Notes: generated by a model from the sequence alone, not told the origin. DNA of 64,000 bases from Neolewinella marina (GCF_002631205.1 NZ_PDLO01000001.1:992001-1056000); one strand, 5' to 3'. Positions 1-8,821 are shown, numbered from the stretch's first letter. Program-made: numbers and translations.

Positions 1-157
1 GCTTGCGGGAATCCAGGATGTGATCCTTGTAGCGGGCCAGGTATTTTCCCAGGTGAACGTCGTAGCTGTTGGTCCCCAGGTTGGCCCGGTCGAAGGGGCG
101 GATGACGATTTCTCCGCACTCCATGGCGGCCAGTATCTTTTTGTCGCTCCAGATCAT
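1..157 (-). CDS. dcd: dCTP deaminase, N-terminal part (runs off the window)
   Basis: The first 52 codons of a leftward gene are present; the rest lies outside the window. The protein starts MIWSDKKILAAMECGEIVIR and continues with an N-S-Y-D-V-H-L-G segment, which matches the N-terminus of the dCTP deaminase/dUTPase family (trimeric enzymes that deaminate dCTP to dUTP for dTMP synthesis in the cytosol). The ATG at 157-155 is preceded on the minus strand by TACCTTTG only 4 nt upstream, so the transcript is probably leaderless. The family assignment rests on the N-terminal third only; catalytic residues are not visible. Confidence 0.8.
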   Translation of the reverse strand, partial: MIWSDKKILAAMECGEIVIRPFDRANLGTNSYDVHLGKYLARYKDHILDSRK

Positions 158-161
158 ATGC

Positions 162-169
162 CAAAGGTA
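162..169 (-). promoter_or_regulatory. -7 promoter element of dcd
   Basis: TACCTTTG on the minus strand fits the Bacteroidota -7 consensus TAnnTTTG. It ends 4 nt before the dcd ATG, so transcription would begin at or next to the start codon. No clear -33 TTG was found at the expected spacing. Confidence 0.6.
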
Positions 170-275
170 AGACAAGGTCGGCGGGACTGCGACCGTTGTA
201 AGGCTGCGGCAGCCCACTACCGCCGTAATCTCCTGGCATTCAGGAGCAATCCGAACCTGCGCTTCGCCGCCAGGG

Positions 276-306
276 TTGTTATTGTGCCTTAACAATTGTA
301 TTTTTG
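276..306 (+). promoter_or_regulatory. Promoter of the T9SS glycosidase gene
   Basis: TATTTTTG at 299-306 fits the TAnnTTTG -7 element, and a TTG at 276-278 lies 20 bp upstream, the usual place for the -33 element. The predicted leader to the ATG at 354 is about 40 nt. Confidence 0.6.
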
Positions 307-353
307 CGCCCCCTTACCCCGGGGGGCTTCCAAATCCAACTAGCGTTCTTCTC

Positions 354-3152
354 ATGAAATCTTTCAAGTTATGGAGCACTGTGCTCCTTACAATGCTGTC
401 TGTATCCCTTTTCGGACAGGCCCAAGTGTCCGTCCGTGCAACATCCACCCTAAACGAGGTTTCCGAGCTTCCCCTCGGACTGAACCTCAACTCCCTGGTG
501 GACAACGACGCCAACCGGGTGGACGGCGCCCGCCCCCTGCGAACCGCCCTCGCCGCCACCGGCGCCCGTTATTTGCGCTTCCCCGGCGGCGAAAAATCGG
601 ACGCCTACGCCTGGGCGGCCCCGCCCTACAACGATCCCTCCACAGCCTATCTGCTCCGCCAGAGTGAGCGGGACTGGCCCGCCAACGATCCCCGATTCTG
701 GGACCTGGGTGCGGGAAAATGGGCCACTAGCAACTATAACTTCGACCAATTCATGGCAGATTGCCAGGCTACCGGCGCCGAGCCCGTGGTGGTCGTGGCC
801 TTCGACGGAATGTACCTGCCGGCCCACTCCGGGGGAACAGCCCTGAGCCGCGAACAGGCCCTGGAAATGGCGGTAGCCTGGGTGCGCTACGCCAACGTGA
901 CCAAGGGATATAACGTGAAGTACTGGGAACTCGGCAACGAGACCTGGAACGGTACCACTTACGCCGGTCGGGACCCGGGTTTCACCACTTACGGACGGGA
1001 CGTGGCGGAATTTGCCCGGGCGATGAAGGCCGTCGATCCATCCATCAAGATCGGCATCAACGGAGCAAGTTTCAGCGACTTCGATCTGGCCCTGAAGGAA
1101 TGTGCCGCGGAGGTGGATTTCCTCGACGTTCACGCCTACCCGGCTTACGGGTTCAGAACCTACGACCAGTACCTCAACACCCAGCTTAATCCGGGAGGCA
1201 TCGTGAACGTCGCCCAACGCGCCATCGATGCGGTAGCGGATCCGGAGGTGAGGGAGAAGCTGTTCATCGTTATGACCGAGACCTCCGCCACCGGCTACCA
1301 GCTGGATTCGGAGTGGGACGCCGGCAACAACCTGGGGCAGGCACTGGCCAATTTCGACATCCTGATGCAGATGCTGGAGGACTCCCGGGTGCGGTTCACC
1401 CAGTTCTGGAATTCGCGGTGGATCCGTCCCGACACCGGTAACTCCCACCCCTACGACCTGTTCACCGCCACCAATGAACTGAACGCCAGCGGTCAGGCGA
1501 TGGCCATGATGGCCGACGAGCTGCTCGACCGGATGGTGGAAACGACCTCCGAGGGCGTGGTGCGCACCTTCGCCACTACGAATAAGGCCGGCGACCAACT
1601 CACGGTCTTCCTGCTGAACAAGGATACCCTCTCCACCCCCGCCAATCTGACCCTCGAGGGCTTTACCGCCGCGCCCGGCGTCGCTCGGTCGGTATTCACG
1701 GGGCCTCACCCCGGCAGTCCCCGGGTGGAATGGAAGCCGGCCGAGGATGCATCCCTGCAGAATGGCCAGGTGGCGCTCACCCTCCCCCCCGCTTCCGTGA
1801 CTATTTTGAAGTTTACCCCTCCCACCAAAGTTGCCGCCGCCCCCTCGGGCGATTACTGGCTGGAAGCGGAGTGTGCCACGGTGGGTAGCCAGTGGATTAC
1901 CGGCGAATCAACCGGTGCCTCAGGTGGACAGTACACCGTCGTACCGCGCGGCAGTTCGATGAGGGTTCCTCCGGCCGACCTCGATGAGAACCGGGTTCGC
2001 TTCGATCTGTCGGTGGAAACGGCGGGGACCTATCACCTCTTTGCCCGGATCAACGCCCCCTCCAACACCAAGGACTCCTATTGGGTGCGCGTCAATGAAG
2101 GCAGCTGGTACAGGTGGAACAGCGGGATCATACAACGTAAAGGATTCCAGTGGAACCAGCTGCCTGACGGCGTGGCGCTGCGGGCAGGTAATAACACGAT
2201 TGATTTTGCTTTCCGCGAAAGTGGCACCGAGCTCGACAAGCTGTTCGTGACCCGGAGCGGTACCCTGCCCACGGATTTCGGCGCGGACGCCGGCAACTGT
2301 ATCGGCAGTAGCAGTAGCAACAGTTCTACCAGTGGCTCCGTCGGTACGGTGGAGGCAGAGTGCACCACCGGCAGTTCCAGTTGGGACCAGCAATTTTCTT
2401 CCGAAGCTTCCGGGGGATCGTACCTGGTATTTACCGGCGACCGCCACCTGGAGGAGCCTGCTGCCGGTGAAATGGTGCAGGAGTTTCGCCACGAGATCTA
2501 TGTCCCCGAAACCGCTCCCCACTACCTGTTCATGCGGGTGGACGCTCCCGACCCCTCCCGCAACAGCGTGTGGGTAAAGGTGGACGACCAGCCCTGGATG
2601 AAATTTTGGCGGGAAACCAGCGGTGAGCAGTTGCTCACGAACGGCTTTGAGTGGCGGATGGTCAACCACGACGGGGTTGCCGGCACCCTAAACCTGAACG
2701 CTGGCTACCACACCGTTCGCGTTGCCAACCGTGAACCGGGCACCAGGATCGATAAAGTGACTTTTTCAACGGCGAAGACCGCGCCGGAGGGTTACGGACC
2801 AGACGCGGCAGATTGCGGAGCTACCACCTCCCATACTATGGCATCGAGCATGCAAATGCAGGCTGCTCCCACCGATTTGCCCTCCGACAGTGCCCCGGAC
2901 AGCCCCGTCATGTCGGTCTTCCCCAATCCAGCTGATGATCAACTTACCCTGGAGGTCACCAGCGACTACAACGGCACGGTGAACCTGATCATTTACGACC
3001 TGCACGGACGGAGCGTTCAGCAGGAAGTGTTCGACAAGGAGGGCGAACAACTACAGGCCTACTTTCCCCTCGATTCCTTCCCCAGTGGAGTATACCTGCT
3101 CCGGGTAGTCGAAGGGGATCACAGCACTACCCAGTCCTTCATTCGCCGGTAG
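354..3152 (+). CDS. Secreted glycoside hydrolase (clan GH-A-like) with two carbohydrate-binding-like modules and T9SS sorting domain
   Basis: This 932-residue protein has a signal peptide (about residues 1-24, ending FGQAQ). A TIM-barrel-like catalytic region follows (about 25-400) with YWELGNETWNG, where E196 is the probable acid/base, and MTETSATG, where E309 is the probable nucleophile. This Asn-Glu and later Glu arrangement resembles GH51/GH79/GH39-type clan A enzymes such as arabinofuranosidases. A small beta domain follows, then two similar jelly-roll-like modules of the CBM6/35 type beginning LEAEC (about 500) and VEAEC (about 662). A C-terminal SVFPNPADD...SGVYLLRVVEG domain (854-932) is a T9SS type A sorting signal, so the enzyme is exported and probably surface-attached. 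ATG 354 was chosen over 276 because it opens a good signal peptide. The exact substrate cannot be read from sequence; a plant or algal polysaccharide is likely. Confidence 0.85.
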   Translation: MKSFKLWSTVLLTMLSVSLFGQAQVSVRATSTLNEVSELPLGLNLNSLVDNDANRVDGARPLRTALAATGARYLRFPGGEKSDAYAWAAPPYNDPSTAYLLRQSERDWPANDPRFWDLGAGKWATSNYNFDQFMADCQATGAEPVVVVAFDGMYLPAHSGGTALSREQALEMAVAWVRYANVTKGYNVKYWELGNETWNGTTYAGRDPGFTTYGRDVAEFARAMKAVDPSIKIGINGASFSDFDLALKECAAEVDFLDVHAYPAYGFRTYDQYLNTQLNPGGIVNVAQRAIDAVADPEVREKLFIVMTETSATGYQLDSEWDAGNNLGQALANFDILMQMLEDSRVRFTQFWNSRWIRPDTGNSHPYDLFTATNELNASGQAMAMMADELLDRMVETTSEGVVRTFATTNKAGDQLTVFLLNKDTLSTPANLTLEGFTAAPGVARSVFTGPHPGSPRVEWKPAEDASLQNGQVALTLPPASVTILKFTPPTKVAAAPSGDYWLEAECATVGSQWITGESTGASGGQYTVVPRGSSMRVPPADLDENRVRFDLSVETAGTYHLFARINAPSNTKDSYWVRVNEGSWYRWNSGIIQRKGFQWNQLPDGVALRAGNNTIDFAFRESGTELDKLFVTRSGTLPTDFGADAGNCIGSSSSNSSTSGSVGTVEAECTTGSSSWDQQFSSEASGGSYLVFTGDRHLEEPAAGEMVQEFRHEIYVPETAPHYLFMRVDAPDPSRNSVWVKVDDQPWMKFWRETSGEQLLTNGFEWRMVNHDGVAGTLNLNAGYHTVRVANREPGTRIDKVTFSTAKTAPEGYGPDAADCGATTSHTMASSMQMQAAPTDLPSDSAPDSPVMSVFPNPADDQLTLEVTSDYNGTVNLIIYDLHGRSVQQEVFDKEGEQLQAYFPLDSFPSGVYLLRVVEGDHSTTQSFIRR

Positions 3153-3209
3153 GCCACCGCAGCGCGCCCTATATGGGCTAAAGTATTACCCGACATATCT
3201 TACGGAAGT

Positions 3210-3228
3210 GGCCGGCAGGTTGCCGGCC
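3210..3228 (+). terminator. Hairpin after the glycosidase gene
   Basis: GGCCGGCA and TGCCGGCC form a perfect 8-bp stem with a 3-nt loop, 57 nt after the stop codon. There is no T-run behind it, so termination strength is uncertain. Confidence 0.45.
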
Positions 3229-3264
3229 CGTTACACCTATTTGCCGTCATTATCCGTTAGGAGA

Positions 3265-4557
3265 ATGAAAGCCTCCCCCATGCGCCGCAAACTCCCCCTC
3301 CTGTTCCTCCTGCTGCTGATGGCCACCGTGGCCCGCGCCTCCACGATCCTGATCCCGATGGACGACACCCAGACGGATCACCTCAAGGCCTACGGCATCA
3401 CCTACTGGGTGCTGAACAACAACATTGAGGCCTGGTGGCTGCTCAACTACCGGGGCGGCAGCTTCGCCTTCCAGCACAGCCGGGCCTTCGAGCGGGAATG
3501 TCTCACGCGGGGGGTGAAGTACGAGGTCATCCCCGACGCCCGCTTCAACGGAATCCTGGAAGAGATCGCCGATCCGGAAAGGAATATGGACGCGATGAAG
3601 TTGGAAAAAGCTCCGAAGATCGCCGTCTACACCCCCGACTACAATTTCCGGGAAGGAACCGAGGTACAACCCTGGGACGACGCCGTAACCATGGTGCTGA
3701 CCTACGCCGAAATCCCCTATGAGACGGTGTACGACAACGAGGTGCTGGGCGATGAGTTGGCCCAGTACGACTGGCTCCACCTCCACCACGAGGACTTCAC
3801 CGGGCAGTTCGGCCGCTTCTACCGGAGCTACCACACCGCCCCCTGGTACCGCCGGCAGGTAGCCTACCAGGAAGAACTGGCCGCCCAGAACGGCTACCAG
3901 AAGGTGAGCCAGCTGAAACTGGGGGTCGTCAAAAAGGTCCGGGAGTACGTCGGCGGCGGCGGCTTCATGTTCGCCATGTGCTCGGCCACCGACAGCTACG
4001 ACATTGCCCTGGCGGCCGACGGTGTAGACATCTGTGCCCCCTACTACGACGGCGACCCCATCGACCCGAACGCCCAGGCCAAACTAGATTACAGCAAGAC
4101 CTTCGCCTTCGAGAACTTCCAGCTGGAACGCAACCCCCTGGAGTACGAATTCAGCAACATCGACCACAACCCCCGCCCCGTCACCCAGGAGCAGGACTAC
4201 TTTACCCTCTTCGACTTCAGCGCCAAGTGGGACCCGGTGCCCACCATGCTGACGCAGAACCACGTGCGGACTGTCAAGGGCTTCATGGGACAGACCACCG
4301 CTTTCACCAACAGCCACATCAAGAGCAGCGTGCTGGTGCTCGGGGAAAACAAGCCGGCCAGCGAGGCGCGGTACCTACATGGACAGTTCGGTGAGGGCTT
4401 CTTCACCTTCTACGGCGGGCACGATCCGGCCGATTACCGCCACCTGGTGAACGACCCGGAAACCGACCTGAGCCTGCACCCCAACAGTCCCGGCTACCGG
4501 CTGATCCTTAATAACATCCTGTTCCCGGCGGCCAAGAAGAAGGAGCGGAAGACTTAG
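3265..4557 (+). CDS. Exported protein of the Bacteroidota family often labelled asparagine synthetase B
   Basis: The protein has 430 residues and begins with a hydrophobic signal sequence (RRKLPLLFLLLLMATVARA). From memory, related proteins starting with a signal peptide and then ILIPMDxTQxxHLKAYGIxYW are often named asparagine synthetase B in flavobacteria. Nothing here supports that activity: there is no N-terminal catalytic Cys2 and no ATP-pyrophosphatase motif. A glycine-rich GGGGFMFAMCSATDS segment resembles the nucleophile elbow of class I amidotransferase-like folds, so an amidotransferase-like or sugar-binding periplasmic fold is possible. ATG 3265 is preceded by TTAGGAGA, one of the few good Shine-Dalgarno sequences here; an ATG five codons later (3280) is an alternative. 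Function is unknown. Confidence 0.7.
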   Translation: MKASPMRRKLPLLFLLLLMATVARASTILIPMDDTQTDHLKAYGITYWVLNNNIEAWWLLNYRGGSFAFQHSRAFERECLTRGVKYEVIPDARFNGILEEIADPERNMDAMKLEKAPKIAVYTPDYNFREGTEVQPWDDAVTMVLTYAEIPYETVYDNEVLGDELAQYDWLHLHHEDFTGQFGRFYRSYHTAPWYRRQVAYQEELAAQNGYQKVSQLKLGVVKKVREYVGGGGFMFAMCSATDSYDIALAADGVDICAPYYDGDPIDPNAQAKLDYSKTFAFENFQLERNPLEYEFSNIDHNPRPVTQEQDYFTLFDFSAKWDPVPTMLTQNHVRTVKGFMGQTTAFTNSHIKSSVLVLGENKPASEARYLHGQFGEGFFTFYGGHDPADYRHLVNDPETDLSLHPNSPGYRLILNNILFPAAKKKERKT

Positions 4558-4562
4558 GGAAT

Positions 4563-4687
4563 AGAGGCTCGCTGCGCTCGCCGTTAGTCGCTCGCTTTGC
4601 TCGCTGGTTAGAGGCTCGCTTTGCTTGCGGTTAGAGGCTCGCTTTGCTCGCTGGTTGGTCGCTCACGTTGCTCGCGGGGGTAGAGGG
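4563..4687 (+). repeat. Degenerate tandem repeat with CTCGCTnnGCTCG core
   Basis: About five imperfect copies of a 25-30 bp unit such as GAGGCTCGCTTTGCTCGCTG lie between two co-oriented genes. The central dinucleotide varies (GC, TT). The core reads AGCnnAGCG on the other strand and also occurs in the arrays around 9679-9792 and 10265-10414. Confidence 0.8.
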
Positions 4688-4709
4688 TGGGGAATCTCAT
4701 TGACTGGTA

Positions 4710-4717
4710 TACCTTTG
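4710..4717 (+). promoter_or_regulatory. -7 promoter element upstream of the asparaginase-like gene
   Basis: TACCTTTG matches TAnnTTTG. It would give a leader of about 45 nt to the TTG start at 4769. No -33 TTG was seen at the expected distance. Confidence 0.5.
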
Positions 4718-4768
4718 CCGCAATTTTGTAACCGCCAGGCGTCGCTGTGGCGACTTAATTTATAGCCC

Positions 4769-5257
4769 TTGATCCAAATTTTTGTAACCGGCGGAACCTT
4801 CGACAAGGAGTACGACTTCGTGACTGGCCGGCTTTTCTTCCGCGACAGCAGCCTGCCCAAAATGCTTGAAGTCGGTCGTTCCACCCTTGACGTCAGCATC
4901 CGCACCCTGATGATGGTGGACAGCCTCGACATCACCCCCCAGGACCGGGAGAATATCGCCCACAACTGCCGCTCCACCGATACGGATCAGATCCTCATCA
5001 CCCACGGCACGGACACCATGACCGAAACGGCCGAGCACCTGGCCAAGGCGGACATCCGGGGCAAGACCATCGTCATTACTGGGGCCATGATTCCCTACGC
5101 CTTCGGCAGTTCTTCCGACGGATTCTTTAACTTGGGAAGTGCCCTGGCCTTCGTTCAGGCGCTCCCCCCCGGGGTGTACATCGTGATGAACGGTCGCTAC
5201 TTCACCTGGGACGGGGTGCGCAAGAACCGCGCCACGGGTTTTTTTGAAGCTGTTTAA
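4769..5257 (+). CDS. Short asparaginase-family protein (N-terminal domain only)
   Basis: The 162-residue protein carries both threonine motifs of the L-asparaginase family: VTGGTFDK near the start (T10) and LITHGTDTMTETAEHL (HGTDT at 79-83). Classical asparaginases are about 330 residues with a second C-terminal domain. This one stops after the first domain, like the stand-alone asparaginase-domain proteins of about 160 residues known in several phyla. The TTG at 4769 is the only start that retains the first strand of the fold (IQIFVTGGT); no ATG or GTG lies upstream in frame before a stop. The gene is followed after 11 nt by the acyltransferase and probably shares its mRNA. Hydrolysis of asparagine or another amide is inferred, not shown. 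Confidence 0.8.
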   Translation: MIQIFVTGGTFDKEYDFVTGRLFFRDSSLPKMLEVGRSTLDVSIRTLMMVDSLDITPQDRENIAHNCRSTDTDQILITHGTDTMTETAEHLAKADIRGKTIVITGAMIPYAFGSSSDGFFNLGSALAFVQALPPGVYIVMNGRYFTWDGVRKNRATGFFEAV

Positions 5258-5268
5258 CCCCCTCTCCT

Positions 5269-5880
5269 ATGATGCCCGCCTGGCTGGCCCGCCTGATGCT
5301 CCGCCTGAACGGCATTCGCGTGGTCGATCACAACCACGGGAATTGGCCGAAGAAATGCGTGGTGCCCACCGGCCCCCACACCAGCAACCGCGACTTCCCG
5401 TATGGGCTCTACGCCCGGGCCGTCGTGGGCCGCTATATCCAGTTCGTGGCCAAGTCCGACCTCTTCAAAGGGCCCATGGGTAGCGCGATGCAGTGGATGG
5501 GTGGCGTACCCGTGATCCGGGAGAAGCGCACCAACTTTACCCAGGCGGTAGCCAAGATCTTCCAGGAGCGGGAGGAATTCTACCTCTGCATTGCCATGGA
5601 AGGTACCCGCAAGAAGGTCGACCGCTTCAAGACGGGATTCTACTGGATCGCCAAGGAGGCCAAGGTGCCCCTGGTGTTCGCCAAATTCGACTTCGGGAAC
5701 CGGGTCATCGAGTTCTCCGAACCCTTCCACCCCACCGACGACGTGCGCGCGGACTTCGACTACATCTACCGCCACTTCGACGGGGTGGTGGGCCTGATTC
5801 CGGAGAACAGCTTCCACTACGATCCCGCCGTCCTGGATGAATTGCCGACCGCCGAGGGGGAAAGTTCACCCCCGAGGTAA
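5269..5880 (+). CDS. 1-acyl-glycerol-3-phosphate acyltransferase family protein (PlsC-like)
   Basis: The 203-residue protein has the acyltransferase H-x4-D motif as HTSNRD (H37, D42) and the acceptor-binding EGTR motif at 111-114. These are the hallmarks of the PlsC/LPLAT family, which transfers acyl groups to lysophosphatidate or related acceptors at the inner membrane face. At about 200 residues it is shorter than E. coli PlsC (about 245) and resembles the compact Bacteroidota acyltransferases with HTSNxDFP. It follows the asparaginase-like gene by 11 nt, which suggests co-transcription. Two ATG codons in a row (5269 and 5272) could each start it. The precise acceptor is not known. Confidence 0.85.
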   Translation: MMPAWLARLMLRLNGIRVVDHNHGNWPKKCVVPTGPHTSNRDFPYGLYARAVVGRYIQFVAKSDLFKGPMGSAMQWMGGVPVIREKRTNFTQAVAKIFQEREEFYLCIAMEGTRKKVDRFKTGFYWIAKEAKVPLVFAKFDFGNRVIEFSEPFHPTDDVRADFDYIYRHFDGVVGLIPENSFHYDPAVLDELPTAEGESSPPR

Positions 5881-5969
5881 GGGAGGGTTTCACGAAGGTT
5901 GATCAGCGGCTGGCGGATCAGTCGCTTAATTCCGTCACGTAAGTGAACTCCGTAAAGCATAAATAAGAA

Positions 5970-6003
5970 CCGGGGCGCCTCCGAATGAACGGGAGCGCCC
6001 CGG
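5970..6003. terminator. Hairpin between convergent acyltransferase and thiolase genes
   Basis: CCGGGGCGC (plus CTCC) pairs with GGGAG and CGCCCCGG around an 8-nt loop. On the minus strand the stem is followed by a T-rich TTCTTATTTATG, so it best serves the thiolase transcript, but it stands between two converging genes and may act both ways. Confidence 0.7.
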
Positions 6004-6026
6004 CTGAAGCGTTTGGCAAGGCCGCC

Positions 6027-7220
6027 TTACAAAGCCTCCACCACCACTGCGGATGCTCCGCCGCCCCCGTTGCAGAGGGTGGCCAGACCGTATTTACCCT
6101 GGCGGGAGTGGAGTACGTTGATGAGGGTCACCAGGATGCGGGCGCCGGAGGTGCCCAGGGGGTGGCCCAGGGAAACGCCACCGCCAGTCACGTTCATGTT
6201 GTCGCCTTTCAGGCCGAGCTCCTTGGCGAAGGCCATGGGCACTACGCTAAAGGCCTCGTTCACTTCCAGGAAATCCATGTCTTCCATTTTCAGTCCGGCC
6301 CGCTCGACGGCCAGGGGAGCGGCCTTGGTGGGGGCAGTGGTGAACCACTGAGGCTCGTGGGCGGCGTCGGCGAAGGAGACGATTTTGGCCAGTGGCTTGA
6401 GGCCCAGTTCGTCTACTACCCGTTGGCTCACCAGTACCAGGGCGGCGGCGCCGTCGTTGATCGTGCTGGCGTTAGCGGCCGTCACGGTACCATCCTTGGA
6501 AAAGGCGGGGCGCAGGCTGGCCATCTTCTCGAACTTGACCTTCTTGTATTCTTCGTCCTCTTCGATGATGAGGTCGTCGCCCCGGCGCTGGGGTACGTTT
6601 ACGGGTACGATCTCCCGCTTGAAGGTGCCGTTGCCGGTGGCCTCCGCGCTGCGCTTGTAGGAGTTGGTAGCGTACTCGTCCTGCTCCTCGCGGGTGATGC
6701 CGTACTTCTTCGCCGTGGCGTCGGCGCAGGTGCCCATGGCGTTCTGGTCGTAGGCGTCGGTGAGGCCGTCCTTGGTGAGGCCGTCGATGAGCTTGCGGTC
6801 GCCGAACTTGGCGCCCCAGCGGGCGTCGGCAACGTAGTAGGGGATGTTGGACATGCTTTCCATGCCGCCGGCCACGACCATGTCATGGTGGCCGAGCATG
6901 ATGGTCTGGGCACCGAACATCACGCTTTTCATACCGCTGCTGCAGACCTTGTTTACCGTGGTACAGGGTACCGTATTGGGGATGCCGGCCCCGAGGGCGG
7001 CCTGGCGGGCGGGGGCCTGTCCGAGGTTAGCGCTCACCACGTTACCCATGAACACCTCCTGGACGCGGTCGGCGGGTACGCCGGCCCGCTCGAGTGCCCC
7101 TTTGATGGCGGCACTGCCCAGCTGGGTGGCGGAAAGGGAGGAAAGAACGCCTCCGAAGGAGCCGATCGGCGTACGTACGGCGGAAACGATGTAGACGGGG
7201 GGGTGGTGGTGTTGGGGCAT
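6027..7220 (-). CDS. Acetyl-CoA C-acetyltransferase (thiolase)
   Basis: The 397-residue protein is a full-length thiolase. It has the acylated cysteine in NKVCSSGMK (C93), the GHPLGTSGAR histidine (H353) and the proton-donor cysteine in LATLCNGGGGAS (C383), together with NEAFSVVP. Thiolases of this type condense two acetyl-CoA to acetoacetyl-CoA or cleave the latter. The similarity to the biosynthetic/degradative acetoacetyl-CoA class is clear, but chain-length preference cannot be read. A possible -7 element TATCTTTA lies 17 nt before the ATG on the minus strand (7238-7245). No other beta-oxidation gene is adjacent, though the thioesterase TesB lies 1.6 kb away. Confidence 0.92.
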   Translation of the reverse strand: MPQHHHPPVYIVSAVRTPIGSFGGVLSSLSATQLGSAAIKGALERAGVPADRVQEVFMGNVVSANLGQAPARQAALGAGIPNTVPCTTVNKVCSSGMKSVMFGAQTIMLGHHDMVVAGGMESMSNIPYYVADARWGAKFGDRKLIDGLTKDGLTDAYDQNAMGTCADATAKKYGITREEQDEYATNSYKRSAEATGNGTFKREIVPVNVPQRRGDDLIIEEDEEYKKVKFEKMASLRPAFSKDGTVTAANASTINDGAAALVLVSQRVVDELGLKPLAKIVSFADAAHEPQWFTTAPTKAAPLAVERAGLKMEDMDFLEVNEAFSVVPMAFAKELGLKGDNMNVTGGGVSLGHPLGTSGARILVTLINVLHSRQGKYGLATLCNGGGGASAVVVEAL

Positions 7221-7308
7221 GGTCGATTGGTTTTTCGTAAAGATAGTTGTCTTGTCAACAGTTTGTTCCGGAGTCAGTTGCCGGCGGGCGATGTACTGCG
7301 GTAAACGG

Positions 7309-8730
7309 TCAATCCAAAGTACTCAATGCTGCGGAAAGCGCGGGGTCAGATGGCGGGGGGCAGCGGGCGCAGATCACCGCTCCGGAGGTCCCAAACAGCA
7401 CATAGCGGGGTGAGCTGTTCAGTCCGCGGGCGACGGCTCCCTCCGCCGTAACGTCCCAGTACAGCTGACGGTCGGCCGGTGTGGCGTGGCGGTCCAGATA
7501 GGCGTGCCACCTCTCCTCCGGAGTAGCGTAGGCCAGGTAGACCAGCCGCAACCGGGGGAATTCCTCCCGGAGCCGGCGCTCAAAGGGGTACTGCCGCCGA
7601 CAGGGAATACACCCCGGGAACCAGAACTTGTACAGTACCGGCCGGCCGGAATAGATACTGCGGGGGATCACCTGCCGACCGGCCCTATCCACCAGCGGCG
7701 CATCCAGTATTTCAACCAAGCCCTGGTTGACAGACCGCACCCCGTCGATGGAATCCTTCACCCCGGTCAGATAATTCAGGTAGGCCGGAGGCAGCAGAGA
7801 CAAGGCCTTATCAATCAGGGCCGATTTGGTCCCGTAAGCGCGGGCGTCGTGGTATCCTCGCTCCACGAAGCGGGCTAGGAAATCATGTCGCCTTTCCTCC
7901 GTTACAGGCAGCTCCCGTATGATCGCCTCCAGTTGGTTTCTCTCCATTGCCCCAACGAGGTCTCCGCCATTCGCGGCCTGTGGAGGTTGAAGGAAGTGGT
8001 GGCGGAGCTGCAGATGATGGTATGCCGGAGCTTCCACCAGAGCACTGTTCGCCAGCAGCCGGTTAATACGTTCCTCGAGGGTGTCGGGCAGGGCCGGAAT
8101 GGTACCCTCTCGCATCAGTTGATAGCCCCGGATGGTTTCGATTTCGGCGGCGACACCCAGCCTAATCTGCTGCTCCAGCAGGTCGGTGAGCCATTCCTGG
8201 GTGGTCCCCGCCCGGCGGAGGCTGTCGGCAAACTCCAGCAACTCCTTCTCCCGCGGACCATAGTAAGCCATTACTTCTTCCCAGCTCCCCGTATAGGGGG
8301 TTTCGGGTCCCTGCATCGGCAATTCGGTTTCCAGCCGTCGCAGCGGGCAATATAAGGGACTATCCTCCCGCCAGTGCTGCCCGTCCCAGCTTACCCGTCG
8401 GTGTATTCCCGGCAGCAGGTGCAGGTTCGCCCTGCCCCCCGGGGCAGTAAAGAGATAGGTGCGGACGGGCTGGAAAAGCGGCAGAAATAACACCACGGAA
8501 TCGCCAGGAGCCAGGGAATCCGATCGCAATTCCCGGCTCATTTCGAGGGCCCGACTGGCCCATTCGTAATCGATCGTTTCCGGCCCGGCATTGCGCACGA
8601 TCAGGCGGGTAAGGAGGCGATCATCAAATGCAAGGTCGCTCCAGGGCGGGGGTGAGGGCGACGGCAGCGCGCAGGTGCCGAGGAAAACGCAAGGTAGCAG
8701 GATAAACAGCCGGAACGGTGGAACGTACAT
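7309..8730 (-). CDS. Thioredoxin-like (TlpA-type) exported protein
   Basis: The protein (473 residues from ATG 8730) starts with a hydrophobic segment ending LLPCVFLGTCALP, where FLGTC may be a lipobox, so it is probably a periplasm-facing lipoprotein. The N-terminal 330 residues have no clear family and look alpha-helical. The C-terminal 120 residues form a thioredoxin fold with the redox motif FPGCIPCRRQ (C374, C377), as in TlpA/ResA-type disulfide reductases of Bacteroidota. An alternative ATG at 8757 would add nine residues and put them before the signal, which is less likely. Substrate is unknown. Confidence 0.75.
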   Translation of the reverse strand: MYVPPFRLFILLPCVFLGTCALPSPSPPPWSDLAFDDRLLTRLIVRNAGPETIDYEWASRALEMSRELRSDSLAPGDSVVLFLPLFQPVRTYLFTAPGGRANLHLLPGIHRRVSWDGQHWREDSPLYCPLRRLETELPMQGPETPYTGSWEEVMAYYGPREKELLEFADSLRRAGTTQEWLTDLLEQQIRLGVAAEIETIRGYQLMREGTIPALPDTLEERINRLLANSALVEAPAYHHLQLRHHFLQPPQAANGGDLVGAMERNQLEAIIRELPVTEERRHDFLARFVERGYHDARAYGTKSALIDKALSLLPPAYLNYLTGVKDSIDGVRSVNQGLVEILDAPLVDRAGRQVIPRSIYSGRPVLYKFWFPGCIPCRRQYPFERRLREEFPRLRLVYLAYATPEERWHAYLDRHATPADRQLYWDVTAEGAVARGLNSSPRYVLFGTSGAVICARCPPPSDPALSAALSTLD

Positions 8731-8809
8731 ATGCGTACAGATGAACGCCGTGGTCATTTTGGCGGACGTGCCGGGAGGGGTTCCGGCGGCACATCGGGAG
8801 CGGACTTCG

Positions 8810-8817
8810 TAGGTTTG
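8810..8817 (+). promoter_or_regulatory. -7 promoter element of tesB
   Basis: TAGGTTTG matches TAnnTTTG and ends 4 nt before the ATG at 8822, so the mRNA is probably leaderless. Confidence 0.6.
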
Positions 8818-8821
8818 CGGC

